A stretch of 64,000 nucleotides of DNA, from NCBI GenBank assembly GCA_029931535.1, contig JAQPZY010001250.1:744001-808000 (forward strand). The letters run 5' to 3'. Shown in pieces: positions 1 to 11,587 of the stretch. The notes beneath the pieces are model-generated. The model saw nothing but the letters and a program-made list of their open reading frames with translations. It had not been told where the DNA came from and searched no databases. The first letter of the stretch is position 1, and the number at the start of each line of letters is the position of its first letter. The DNA comes from Margaritifera margaritifera. Its lineage: Eukaryota; Mollusca; Bivalvia; Unionida; Margaritiferidae. A program made the position numbers and the translations under genes.

Positions 1-1459
1 TTTAATGAGTTTTATTAAAATGTGAGATAAAACTGAAATTTCATCTCTCAACCAAGAGGGCCTTTATACTACTGATTCAACTGATATCTTGAAATGACTT
101 AACCTAAAATTTGCTTTGATGATTCTGAACTCAAGAAGCTTTATTTTGAAAAACTTCCTAATGATATCAAGTTTAAAATTTCTGAAATGAGTCCGGAATT
201 TGTGTTAAAGTATATTTATTAAAAAAAAAAAAAAAAAAAAAATGGATGATTGTAAAGCAACAGGGAATAATATTAAGGCTACTAAATGCAAACGCACATG
301 CTATAGCAGAGAGCAGATCTTTTATTTGCAATCCAAAGTATTAGGTCCAACAAATGTCCAGTTTTGGAAAACTGCAAAGATAACTGTGAACAACTACAGA
401 CCCCATCTCAATACTTCCTTGTCTTTTCAAGTTACCAGAAAAACGTGGACATAATTCTATGAACTATCTGAACACTTACAATCTTATTCATGTTAATCAG
501 TCTGACTTTTGACAGAATCATTCATGCGAAAATGAACTTATGTATATAATTGATATATACCTGAAAATATTAGATAAGGAGAAATGGTTTACACTAGTAT
601 GGATGAAAATCACAAACGTGGTGAAGACTCACAAAACTTGTGTACGTCTTTCTTAATTGATATGGACACCTTTTTTTCAAAGTAAAAATATTAAATTTGG
701 AGGGCTGTAAATTAGACCTCTGTTATTCATTCTATTTATTAACGACTGACCAGTACAGATGATAGGAAATTCAGTTTCTTACAAATGACATCTATGCAGA
801 CGACATCACACTATCTGATTCATATAGAATCAAAACTAAACTTGAAAATAACTTACAAGATGCTCTTCACTGACTTGAAGTGTCGTGTAAGAAAAATAGT
901 ATGATATAATACAGAAAAAAGCGCTACTTTTTACAACACAACAAAACCGAACAAGGCTAGATTGTGACAAAGTCCAAATTCTGCGTGACAGTGTGAACCT
1001 TATATGACTTCTCTTGATAAATTTCTTGCTGTTTTTTAATATAACAATCTTATTTGGCATATTCAAATTAATTGTGTTTCAAATAAGGTTAATTTTATGT
1101 TTGGCTACTTAAGAAAATCAGAACATTCATTCCTTTTCAATACAGGGTCATATTTAATAAAATTTATATTCAGCCACATTTTGGATTATTGTAATATAAT
1201 TTGGTGTAATACCTCAAGATAAAACATAAGAACACTTTTCAGACTCCAGAAGAGAACATGTCATTTAATTCAAGATCAATTTATAGAAAATTTTCAAGAC
1301 GCAATGAATGATATCAAAGTTTACCATAAATAAAATAGTATCCCTTAGAATGGCCAAATTTATGAATAAAGTGTCCAGAAAAGCAACTCCTGTCTACCTA
1401 AGCAATATCTTTCACCAAATGAAATCTGATGCTACTCCAAATTTAAGGTCTGTTAGAAG

Positions 1460-2235
1460 TAAAAATTACATAGTACCAAAGTAAGAATTACATAAGTATA
1501 GAAGTAAGAATTACATGGTACCAAAGTAAGAATTACATAGTATCAAATTAAGAATTACATAGTATAGAAGTAAGAAGTACATAGTATAGAAGTAAGAATT
1601 ACATAGTATCAAAGTAAGAATTACATAGGTATAGAAGTAAGAATTACATAGTACTAAAGTAAGAATTACCTAGTACCAAAGTAAGAATTACATAGTATAG
1701 AAGTAAGAATTACATATTTCCAAAGTAAGAATTACATAGTATCAAAGTAAGAATTCCATAGTACCAAAGTAAGAACTCAATAGTATCAAAGTAAGAATTC
1801 CATAGTATCAAAGTAAGAATTACATAGTACCAAAGTAAGAATTACATAGTATCAAAGGAAGAATTACATAGTATCAAAGTAAGAATTACATAGTATCAAA
1901 GTAAGACTTGCATAGTACCAAAGTAAGAATTACATAGTATAGAAGTAAGAATTACATAGTACCAAAGTAAGAATTACGTTGTATAGAAGTAAGAATTACA
2001 TAGTATCAAAGTAAGAATTACATAATATCAAAGTAAGAATTCCATAGTATCAAAGTAAGAATTACATAGTATCAAAGTAAGAATTACATAGTATCAAAGT
2101 AAGAATTACATAGTATCAAAGTAAGACTTGCATAATACCAAAGTAAGAATTACATAGTATCAAAGCAATAATTACATAGTACCAAAGTAAGAATTACATA
2201 GTATCAAAGTAAAAATTACATGGAACCAAAGCCAA
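1460..2235. repeat. 22-bp minisatellite, about 35 units, inside LINE ORF
   Basis: A unit close to 'agtaagaattacatagtatca' is repeated about 35 times with single-base variants. The two main variants end in 'accaa' or 'atcaa', and some units carry 'atagaa'. The first unit follows directly after LINE codons reading 'LRSVRSKNYIVPK', and the unit itself is the codons for 'SKNYIVPK' plus a remainder. The array therefore appears to have grown from the LINE coding sequence. The unit length is not a multiple of three, so the reading frame is not kept. Confidence 0.9.
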
Positions 2236-2283
2236 ATAAATAATTGTTTATAAAAAGGTTTCAATATACTGGTTAAGTTGTAT

Positions 2284-2443
2284 GGAACAGCAATGGCGTA
2301 ACATTGGTACGGAACAACAATGAAGTAACATTGGTACGGAACAACGATGGAGTAACATTGGTACAGAACAACAATGAAGTAGCATTGGTACTGAACAACA
2401 ATGGAGTAACATTAGTACGGAACAACAATGGATTAACATTAAA
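2284..2443. repeat. 27-bp minisatellite, 6 units, inside LINE ORF
   Basis: Six units close to 'ggaacaacaatggagtaac' plus 'attggtac' follow LINE codons reading 'FQYTG*VVWNS'. The array is followed by LINE codons reading 'INIKQASGITSF' down to the stop at 2499. The unit derives from the 'VVWNS' region of the same ORF. It is a separate array from the 22-bp one, about 50 bp downstream. Confidence 0.88.
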
Positions 2444-2499
2444 CAGGCTTCTGGTATTACTTCTTTTCATAATTAGTGTCTAAAATGGATGAAATTCTA

Positions 2500-2859
2500 A
2501 GACATTTAAACGACTTTAAATAATATAAATACTTCCTACTTCTCTGTATATGTTTATGTGCTGATTGATTCGTGTGCGTGTGGTTTTGGTCATGTGTACA
2601 TGTTTATGTGCTGATTGATACGTGTGCGTGTGTTTTGGGCATGTAAGTTTGCATGATTTTCAGAATGACTCAACTTTACTTTAGTATTAAGCCAGATTTA
2701 TTATATTGTGCTGTTATCTACTGTATATATTGTACATAATAGAAAGCCTCTAGTTAGATTGGTTTCGGTAACTAATTGATTTGGCCTATCTAAACAAAGT
2801 TGTTATTACTATTATTATTATTATTATTATTATTAACCAGATGTACTGTTGTTTTGTAT
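2500..2859. other. Spacer with two 47-bp repeats and an ATT microsatellite
   Basis: Two tandem copies of a ~47 bp unit (around 2549-2643, containing 'tgtttatgtgctgattgat' followed by 'acgtgtgcgtgtg') lie just after the LINE stop. A (TTA)n tract is at 2800-2836. No coding region is seen. Confidence 0.7.
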
Positions 2860-3725
2860 AAAGCAGAATCATCCAAAATGGTGTTGCTGTTTTCATGTGT
2901 ATGCATTGTGATCTGTTTTCGAGTCATGCTGCGCAATATTGCAGATTTTACAAATCATTTGCTCATGAAATTCAGCACATAGAAGAACGAATTACAAAGA
3001 ATATTTTGCACAACCTTTTTCTCCAATCGAGGAGTTCTAGAAAAGGGGTTCTTCCCTTCTGCTCTGCAAGAGTCTCTGAAGTTCGCTGTAATATTTGGTT
3101 ATAGCAATTTTTTATAAGTGAAGATCGGTTATTTTGTTTCGTGCAGCATAATCCAAAATGGTGTTGTTGTTGGCGTGTCTGTGTTGTCATCTGATTTAGA
3201 GTCATGCTTAGCACAAATATTTCAGCCCATAGAAGAGCGAATTACGAAAATAATTTTGCAAAGTATTTCACACCAATCGATGAGTTTTAGAAATGAAGTT
3301 CTTCCCCTCTGATCTTAAACATTCTCTGAAGTTCGCTTTACAATTTGATAGAGAGACTGTAAATGATCCATGCATTGATATGGATACCTTTCTTACTGTA
3401 AAAAAATTAACTTTGTAGGGTTATATTCTAAAACGTTTGTTATCCATTCTATTTTTTAACGACTTACCACAGAAGGTAGGCAATTCAGTTTCTTCCAGTG
3501 ACCTCTATGCAGACGACATTACACTATCTGATTCATGTAAAATCAAAACTGAATTTGAAAATAACTTACAAGATGCTCTTCACTGAAATTCAGCCCAAAG
3601 AAGAGCGAATTGCAAAGATAATTTTGCACAATATTTCTCACCAATCGATGAGTTCCAGAAATAGTATTATTTCCCTCTAATCTTTAATATTCTCAGACGT
3701 TGGCTGCAAAGTTTGATAGAGGGAC
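2860..3725. repeat. 250-bp unit, 2.6 tandem copies (single in block B)
   Basis: Copies run 2860-3110 and 3115-3370, with a partial copy at 3587-3725. Each carries 'aaaatggtgttg', then 'gaagagcgaattac', then 'ttttgca', then 'ccaatcgatgagt', then 'ctgaagttcgctgtaa'. The single paralogous copy in block B is at 35130-35410. The third copy is truncated on the left at its junction with a LINE fragment. Confidence 0.8.
3372..3586 (+). mobile_element. Short LINE reverse transcriptase fragment
   Basis: This stretch matches 645-880 of the first LINE closely: 'gatatggatacctttctt', then codons around 'LYADDITLSDS', then 'ENNLQDALH'. It ends abruptly at the third 250-bp repeat unit. Block B has no counterpart, so it joined block A after, or independently of, the duplication. 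Confidence 0.8.
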
Positions 3726-3993
3726 TGTAATTTATACATGCGTTGATAGAGGGACTGTCATTTATGCATGCGTTGATAGAGGGACTGTAATTTATACATG
3801 CGTTGATAGAGGGACAGTAATTTATACATGCGTTGATAGAGGGACTATAATTTATTCATGCGTTGATAGAGGGACTGTAATTTATGCATGCGTTGATAGA
3901 GGGACTGTAATTTATACATGCGTTGATAGAGGAACTGTAATGTATACATGCGTTGATAGAGGGACTGTAATTTATACATGCGTTGATAGAGAC
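3709..3993 (+). repeat. 30-bp minisatellite, 9.5 units, frame-preserving
   Basis: The unit is 'gttgatagagggactgtaat' plus 'ttatacatgc', repeated 9.5 times with few variants. Because 30 is a multiple of three, one frame (3700-3999) stays open and would read a decapeptide like 'DRGTVIYTCV' nine times. Block B has one unit at the same place ('gaaactgtaattgattcacg', about 35395), so the open frame is best explained as a by-product of repeat growth. Confidence 0.9.
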
Positions 3994-4239
3994 GCATGAT
4001 AATTTTAGTAATACAATTTCAGAGTGAATGGGTCAGATTAATTTCATGCTGACTAGTGGTCCACTATAATGTTGGTAACGCTTAATCTGACAATTAATCA
4101 AGAGTCTTTTGCTTCTCTACTTCTTTTGCGTAATTAAAAGCATTCATTGATATTGAAATTATTTTGTGACAGGACACTTTAGATTCAGCGGCAGTTGGTA
4201 TTGCAGACTTATTTTTATTTACATCAAAATGCCAATAGC

Positions 4240-5215
4240 ATGCGTCGTTGACAGGAGTGCATGCTTGACCTTCCGGAACTCATCAAAACTAAATATTTTA
4301 TTACTTAAACTGTTGCTATGACACCCAGTAAAAACTAATTTTCAGCAATTAATATTTGCGAAAGTTAGCTGGCGAAAGTCACTGTTAATAGGTGAATGGA
4401 TAGTACTGTCAGCATTTGTTACTAACATGACAAGATGAATCAGTCAAATCTTTCTTTGCCACGATCGCTATAGTTCTGTCTTGATTATCATAAACCTCGT
4501 TTTCCTCTTCTATGCAATAAGCTTAGTGATTGTCTCCCCTGTACAAGATCTCTGCACGTTTTTACCACATATTACCAAGTTTTGATTAGTCCCTAGATTC
4601 TGCTTTGGTGAACGCATATAATAGGTTATCTTGGCAAGTACAAACGATTACCTACCATTTTCCGAATATCAACGAATGCCTGACTTATGACAGTCAATCA
4701 GAGATTTCTATTGCTGCCACCAAACTGAGCTATCAAGAGTTTATGACTTTTAAGCAGAATTTGGTCTCACTGTAAGTAAATAAGTATGTGCATATTTTAG
4801 TAACATACAATACCCTCATTTTGTACATGTGCATGAAAGGTCTACACCCAAACTTTGTGAAATATATTCTTGATAGATGTATGTTAATGGGATGATGCAT
4901 ACAGTCAGTTTTGCTTTTAAGGAGGATCATGGCAGTAGGTAAGATTTTGTGTTACAAATATTTTATTAAATTGTACCACAGAAGGTCGTTACATATATGC
5001 ATACTTAAGCAGCACGTTTTGTGGTCTTCTTGTTGGAAGTAATCTAAATTTGTGTCATTCATTCTTGCATAGATTACAGTGACAGGTTAACTTAAAGTGC
5101 TTCGTCAGCCGTTTACTCCGGACACGGAAATATGAGGCTATAACATGAAATAAGCTTTAATTACATCTAGCAATATATTAACATTTTCAACGATTAAATA
5201 ATTTTAAGGGGACGG
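4240..5215. other. Block A-only sequence, no gene seen
   Basis: About 950 bp is absent from the corresponding place in block B (between 35650 and 35695). It could be an insertion in A or a deletion in B. No domain, TIR or tandem repeat was recognised. Confidence 0.5.
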
Positions 5216-5989
5216 ACGAAATTATTGGAACTAATCAATACATGTATTTGCCTATTTCAAGGTATCTCGATATGTTGCTACCATTCTGGCCCTTAGAACA
5301 CAGGCATCTGTGACGAAACCATAAAATGTGTCAACAAATTTAAATCGAACAATCATGTGTCAACAGTTTTAAATTGAACAATCGTTAATTATCGGCAAAT
5401 GCTCAACTCGAAAATATCATCCATGTGTTGTATTCCCGTCATCCAATTACACATAACGAGATTTTTCAATCCATTGAAGGCGTATGTCAGCCATACATGC
5501 AGCAGATAAAAAAAAAAGTTAAATGTGATTCGGAAAAAGAACTTTAGCGGCTTTTTCATCACGTACTGGATTAATCCCGTTATAATCAAATTTCTCAAAA
5601 TATGGTTTTCTATGGAAGATGATTCTTTCAATACAGATATCTTCTAACAATGTGGTGTGGAAAATTCCAGAAATGGTCAGAATTCCAGCAGTGACGTTAA
5701 TATACAGCTCTTGTCATAAGTAATTTACTCAATTCCATCCCATAACAAAAGTCACTTTACAATGTTCAAATTTTGTTACAACTTGAACAAAAGGTGATCA
5801 GATAAAATATGTTTCAAATGTTCAGTTCTTTATCAGCCTTTCTTTTCAGCTTATGAAGTATGAAAGCATTGCATGTAATCGCATCTAAATATAGTTTATA
5901 AGACTGTAAACCTGTTTACAATGCAATGTTGTCACTTATGACATCGCTGAGTTGAAGGTGATATTATGGTACCACAATTATCATCTTCC

Positions 5990-7680
5990 ACCGCAATATG
6001 TTCAAAACGTGCAATTCCGCACAGACGATGCATTTTCCAATATTCATAGAAATTATTCCGACTGATTTTTTACGTGGGGATCTGATTCAGAGTCAAGATC
6101 CGTAGCAGGAAAGGTTTTCCTATTCTTGTTATGTACAAAACATAACCCATCAAAACGTTCATATAGTAATACCCATTGAAGGCGCCTCTCAATGAGACAA
6201 GAGATCTTAAAATAAGGCATAACTATTTGATCCCGAAGTTTCTTTTTAGGTTTACTAGAAAGGTTCATGGTTGTGGATGGGCTTTAACTGAGTCCTCTGA
6301 TGGATAAACCGATATTGTTGTTGAGGCGGACAAGGTGTCCGCTTTGGTTGGTTATCGTTATCTAGAGGATGATCGACCTCGGTGTTATTGCCCGGATCGA
6401 GTAAATAATAAAATTAAATTATGAAATTTATAGATGGAATAAATAGAAATCTGAGCAGATATATGGAACAGAATAACACGAGCCCCCGTACATGAAATAT
6501 AACAATTTAATAAATTAAATAAGACAAATTGAAATAATACTTAACATTAGGAAGATACACTTCTTGCTGAAATAAATCATTTACCGAATTTCAAATACAA
6601 ATATACTTATATAAATAGCCAATCTGTTTAAAACGATAGAATTAGTTCATCATAGAATCAAGTGAACAATCGAAGTCATTGCCCTGCCTTCCTGCATAAC
6701 CTGCTTATCGCTGGTCACTCCAAATTCAATGTTGCTGTCCGGTCAAGGTTGATGTTTTCCTCTTTTTCCCTTCTCACTCTCTCTCTCTCTCTCTTATCTC
6801 GCCTTTTTCTGGCCCTCCAACTTTGTGTGGGTAGGTAGGTAGGTGGATAGGTGGATGGAGCTATTTCCCCTTGTGCTTTCAAAACTCGCTCGCTTCTACC
6901 GCCAAAATTGTGTCCGTCAACATCCAGACATCCGGTCCCTTGAATAATTGTTTATACGAGAGAATTTTGCCTAAATTCTACATCGGAGTCAAGATCTATT
7001 TTCTCTTGCAGAAAAACTTAGACTGATTAAATTTTGCGATGGGGCATATTAAAACCATGAAATTTCGTGTGGGAAACACGCCCCTTATTTAGCGTAGCCA
7101 ATCAGGATTAAATGTATCTACCGCCTTTTATAAATACGCGAAAAACGTGGTGAGCGTAACCCTCTAGATTTTTAAATAACCGATTCTGAAGAATCTCAAA
7201 AGATAATACAACTTCCTCTAGCATTTACATCTAGTCCTGCAAACTGTCAACTTTGACATTTTAACCTTGTGTCCGACTGCTAACAATGAAGACTTAATTA
7301 AGAATCAATCTCGCCCCTCTAACAGGGACATTAAAACCAATGCAGTCTAGCGATTTAATACGGTATCTTTCCTCATAAATCTAATTAATTGTTATCTGCC
7401 AAGCTAACATGTGCTCTACCGAACTGACAGAAATTTGCACCCTTACAGTTGTATTTGTAGAATCATACAAAGTACAAATATGACTTCTTGAATAACACAC
7501 GTGTAGCTGCTTTGAAAACGAGGAATCACACAACATATTATTCATCAGACACCCCCTGATAATGCACAGTGATGGCAGAATAATATTACATACAGTTCAA
7601 TCAAGTGTTAAGAACCTCGTAGAAACATCATGAAATATAGTGTTCAATTTGTAAGACTTTGTCGTTACATTATATTTCGG
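5990..7680. other. Block A-only sequence with CT tract, no gene seen
   Basis: Block B jumps from 36480 to 36540 here, so about 1.65 kb is specific to A. It holds a (CT)n run near 6776-6795, a 'gtaggtaggtaggtgg' run near 6830, and a promoter-like CCAAT/TATA pair listed separately. No convincing ORF was found. Confidence 0.5.
7086..7140 (+). promoter_or_regulatory. CCAAT plus TATA promoter-like pair
   Basis: A CCAAT element in 'agccaatcag' (7096-7105) is followed 20 bp later by 'ttttataaata' (7126-7136). An 'acgcccc' GC-box-like string lies just upstream (7079-7085). This is the spacing of a small RNA polymerase II core promoter. However, no ORF or known transcript follows, and 'agccaatcag' also occurs at 23415 in plain repeat DNA, so chance is likely. 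Confidence 0.2.
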
Positions 7681-7767
7681 GTTACATTTTGGTTGACAGT
7701 TGTACGATGTTTTTTCGTATTTTCTCTCGTACATTTAATGTGCTACAATAAGTATTCGTTGTTGACA

Positions 7768-7903
7768 TTGCCCATGTGAACCAACATTGAGACACTGCCC
7801 ATGTGAGACAACACTGAGACACTGCCCATATGAACCAACACTGAGGCACTGCCCATATGAACCAACACTGAGACACTGCCCATATGAACCAAAACTGAGA
7901 TTC
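7768..7903. repeat. 27-bp minisatellite, 5 units (block A)
   Basis: Five units of 'aacactgagacactgcccat' plus 'atgaacc'. The paralogous array in block B (36630-36765) also has five units. This array therefore predates the duplication, unlike the others in block A. Confidence 0.88.
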
Positions 7904-7963
7904 TACGGAACTGAGTGTGATGACAATTACATCGTAGAACTTATTTTTGAAGTGCAGTACAGA

Positions 7964-8099
7964 CAGTGGCGTACTAAGGATAAATGGCGCCAAATGGCCC
8001 GAATACGAGGCCCGAATTTTTTTCTGCTGTTTTGGCGCCCCAAGACCTCTGGCGCCTGGGGCAACCGCACTGTTCCCCCCCCCCCCCCCGTTAGTACAG
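7964..8099. mobile_element. hAT-like MITE with 8-bp TSD
   Basis: This 136-bp element begins 'cagtggcgtactaagg' and ends 'ccgttagtacag'. It is flanked by a perfect 8-bp direct repeat 'agtacaga' (7956-7963 and 8100-8107). Block B at about 36815-36822 reads straight through with one copy ('gaggacagaatg'), an empty site. The interior is GC-rich and contains a C15 run at 8075-8089. An 8-bp duplication and a CAGTGG end suggest the hAT superfamily. The two ends match only over 'gtactaa', so the right end may be trimmed. Confidence 0.65.
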
Positions 8100-8293
8100 A
8101 GTACAGAATGGTGATAACTGGTATTGCAGACACACAAAAAAAACCCCCCTAGGTACATATTATAGTTACTAATATGGATCGACTATCTAAAGTCTTGATC
8201 TGCTATTATTGTGTCTTCCAACATATCGTTAACCTTCTTTTTCTCTCATATATTACTAATCTCTCTTATCTATACGTTAGACTGATCGCTTTG

Positions 8294-8672
8294 TTCGTAA
8301 AGGACTAGTTTAAGGTATCTCTAATGTGGGTATCCACTCTGTTCGTACAGGACTAGTTTAAGGTATCACTAACAAGAGTATCCACTCCGTTCGTACAGGA
8401 CTAGTTTAAAGTATTTTTAATGTGGGTATCCACTCTGTTCGTACAGGACTAGTTTAAGGTATCTCTAATGTGGGTATCCACTCTGTTCGTACGGGACTAG
8501 ATTAAGGTATCTCTAATGTGGGTATCCACTCTGTTCGTATAGGACTAGTTTAAGGTATCTCTAATGTGGGTATCCACTCTGTTCGTACAGGACAAGTTTA
8601 AGGTATCTCTAACGTGGGTATCCACTCTTTTCGTATAGGACTAGTTTAAGGTATCTCTAATGTGGGTATCCA
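8294..8672. repeat. 48-bp minisatellite, 8 units
   Basis: Eight copies of a 48-bp unit containing 'ttcgtacaggactagtttaa', then 'ggtatctctaatgtgggtat', then 'ccactctg'. Block B has a single unit at about 37085-37130 ('tgcctaattcaaggtacctc'). The array is a block A-specific expansion. Confidence 0.92.
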
Positions 8673-9394
8673 GTTAATTCTTTGGATGATGCATACAGTT
8701 TGACAGCATGATAAATGTACACAATCGTTTTATTGACTGCAGTCATCGACGAGTTTTCCACTTGTTAATGACAACCATTTGTTATATTTCTGACATTCAA
8801 GTTGACGTAATGAGATTTTTCGAGCAGTTCATGACAAATATTGGCGTTAATTTGAAGAATAAGGAAGATTTATATGAAACTTTCTTTTCTGGGACGCATG
8901 CTTGGTCAACCCCCTAAAATCAAATTTCGTGGAATGTATCCATATGGGATATAATCCAGTGAAATAATTCATACATTTAATCCAGTCTTTAAGGAAGAGT
9001 AGGATTACTGTAAACAATTATTTTGTTTAAAAAAAACCAAAAAAACAACCTTGTAAAATTACAATTATGCTGTAACAATATCGCTTGTAATATAGTAGCA
9101 CTTGTCAGAATTGCGGTAGTTATTACTCTGCACCTCTCATGTCTGAAGATATTCAATTCATTTTGACATCGTGTAATAAATTATTTTTGGGTTGCAACAC
9201 TATTACAAATTTCACGTGCTGTACAAGTAATGCAATCTAGAATCCGAAGTATGCAAACATTGCATTGAATACGCATCATGAAGTTGACCAGCTGCTCTTG
9301 TTTGCAGATTGATTGGATTAAACTCAGCTATTACCATCTTTTCTCAGATGATTTGTTACATTTTTCACCTTGATAACCACGATTAATAAAAATG

Positions 9395-10090
9395 TTCCAC
9401 AATGCATAATACTGATGTCCAATAACTATGATGTTCCAATAAATATGATGTTCCACAATGCGTAATATTGATGTCCAATAATTACAATGTACCACAACGC
9501 GTAATACTGATGTCAAATACATATGATATTCCATAATGGGTAATATTGATGTACAATAACTATGATGTTCCACGATGCGTAATACTGATACCAATAACTG
9601 TGATGTTCCACATTGTGTAATATTGATGTCTAATAACTGTGATGGTCCACAATGCGTAATATTGAAGTCCAATAACTATGATATTCCACAATGCGTAATA
9701 CTGATGTCCATAGCTATGATGTTCCACAATGTGTAATATTTATGTCCAATAACTACGATGTTCCACAATGTCTAATAACTATGATGTTCCACAATGTCCA
9801 ATAACTATGATGTTCCACAATGCGTAATACTGATGCTCAATAACTATGATGTTCCACAATGTATAATATTGATTTCCAATAATTATGATGTTCCAGAATG
9901 CGTAATATTGATGTCCAATAATTATGATGTTCCACAATGTCCAATAACTATGATGTTACACAATGCGTAATACTGATGTCCAATAATTATGATGTTCCAC
10001 AATGCGTAATATTGATGTCCAATAACTATGACGTTTCACAACACGTAGTACTGAAGTTGAAAAACTTTGATGTTCCATAGTGCGTAATAT
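9395..10090. repeat. 39-bp minisatellite, about 17 units
   Basis: The unit is 'atgttccacaatgcgtaata' plus 'ctgatgtccaataactatg'. Some units are shortened by loss of the middle ('atgttccacaatgtccaataactatg'). Block B has about one unit at 37836-37880. Reverse-strand ORFs here are products of the repeat. Confidence 0.92.
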
Positions 10091-10198
10091 TGGCGCCTAA
10101 TACATATGACGAGACAGAAGAATCTGTGTAGCTGGCAACAGAAAAACAACCTAAGTTTAACATAAACCGGTTTAGATATGTCTTATGAGTCAAAGTTC

Positions 10199-10215
10199 AC
10201 ACACACACACGCACG

Positions 10216-10246
<31 letters not shown>

Positions 10247-10259
10247 ACACACACACACA
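10199..10259. repeat. (CA)n microsatellite
   Basis: About 30 CA repeats with a few G interruptions. The block B counterpart (37960-37972) is only 'tacacagaac', so the tract grew after the duplication or shrank in B. Confidence 0.95.
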
Positions 10260-10419
10260 ACTCGAGCATCACAAAGTATTGATTTATGTTCGTGGAATAT
10301 GTAGATTTTGATGCCGATTTATGTTGTACAAAGTGACAGAAAAACTCCTCAAACAATTTGTATAGTCTCTTCGACGGTTTGCCTTACAGAACGTCGTTTA
10401 ATAATTAGTAGTAGTATCT

Positions 10420-10845
10420 TTTTAAACACCCTAAGAAGGAAAATAGTTTTAGAAAAGTTTGGAAAGGACGGTAAGACTGGAGAAGGAACTGAGTAGAAGA
10501 ACATCAAGGCATAGTTTCATTGCTTGATTATTTTCTAAATAGCTTTGAATTAGGTTACATGATACATGGGTTTTCAAGAGCCCCTTCGGGTATATTCGAA
10601 TTTGGATCGTCTTACAGGTTCTTTGCGCGGGTCCATTTTTGAGATGAAATATTAACACTATTAATGAGTATAATCGGGGTTAAATAAATATGTAACCAAC
10701 ATGGGAGTTTTAAGTCTGTTTGTTAACAAAACAAACCTAAGAGTTTATTGACCTTATTCGCTGAAGAGGTTATCGCTTAGTCAATCATTCAACTTTCCAA
10801 AATAAGAGTGACATTTTTATCATAGAATGCCAGTCACAATTTCTT

Positions 10846-10915
<70 letters not shown>

Positions 10916-11587
10916 AATTGTTTTGAATTGACTGAGTTTTCTGCAATGTGATAAATTATTTATACATTGGTAAATTCTGGGGACTACTTTCGGTTCTTAG
11001 TCAGTTTCTAATGCACTTCAGGTGAAACTATGTCTATACCAACTCGTTACACCATAATAAAAACAACAACCCGGTAACTCCAGATCAAAATTTGCAACCC
11101 AGATAAAATCGCCAAATAGAAGTTCAAACAATGTAATCGTACAGTCCTTCCTGCAGTCCTCCACACACCTCTGTCGTCAAACAAAACATATCGCCAGCTG
11201 TTATTGAAGGCCATGGTCATATAACGTGAACGCAGGGGATCTCACTAAAAATGGACACTATTTTAGTTTTGTAAGATCAAAATGCGTGAGAAACAAAAAC
11301 AACAGGTGCCGGATGTACACTTAATGTTGAAAAATAGCAATAGTCTGGTAAAAGACAAAATCATACCGAGTGACAAAGCTCCTCAGGTCACTGATATGAC
11401 TCGCTCTGACAGTCTACCCTATCTATAATACTATATAAGAGTCGTCGACCCTTGGCTAGCCAAGATGGAGCTAGGTATTCTGGCGCAGTGTGAAGAGGCT
11501 AATGAAAGAAAACCACGAACTACCTAAAAAAGGAATGATTTGTTCTTGAAATCCACTGATTTGACGACAGAAAGGAGGAAAATTGGA
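10420..11587. other. Block A-only sequence with (TA)n tract
   Basis: This is the start of a ~2.9 kb insertion relative to block B. It contains a (TA)n tract at 10849-10912 whose edges are 'ggatatat' and 'atatcc', so the tract is a perfect palindrome. No coding sequence was recognised. Confidence 0.55.

Larger units (their letters stand above)
1..2499 (+). mobile_element. CR1/jockey-like LINE, degenerate reverse transcriptase ORF
   Basis: Translated pieces in shifting frames follow the order expected of a non-LTR retrotransposon polymerase. The linker is at 125-215 (ELKKLYFEKLPND). A 'WKTAKIT..NNYRP' block is at about 340-410, then 'YLNTYNLIHVNQSDF', then the catalytic box 'IYADDITLSD' near 790-815, then 'NIIWCNTS' and 'LFRLQKR' near 1190-1250, 'MAKFMNKVSRKATPVYLSNI' near 1350-1410, and a C-terminal 'CLKWMKF' with stop at 2499. 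Frameshifts and stops occur throughout, so it is a dead copy, cut off on the left by the window edge. An A-tract at 221-241 interrupts the coding frame. Two minisatellites lie inside the last part of the ORF. The clade (CR1/jockey-like) is judged from motif style and was not tested by phylogeny. Confidence 0.8.

Noticed and set aside
1460..2235. Regular short repeats resembling a CRISPR array
   Set aside because: Units are contiguous with no unique spacers, they are 22 bp, and they derive from LINE codons; the DNA is eukaryotic.
2248..2470. Reverse-strand ORFs with repeated 'LLHCCSVPM' peptides
   Set aside because: They are read-through of the 27-bp minisatellite on the antisense strand of the LINE.
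7682..8158. 158-codon reverse ORF and 121-codon forward ORF overlapping it
   Set aside because: Built from the 27-bp array and the inserted MITE; neither frame is kept in block B.
9331..9672. 113-codon reverse ORF with repeats
   Set aside because: Lies wholly in the 39-bp minisatellite, which is a single unit in the paralogous block.
11425..11445. TATA-like 'ctatataagag' string
   Set aside because: No CCAAT or GC element, no ORF nearby, and AT-rich context makes it expected by chance.
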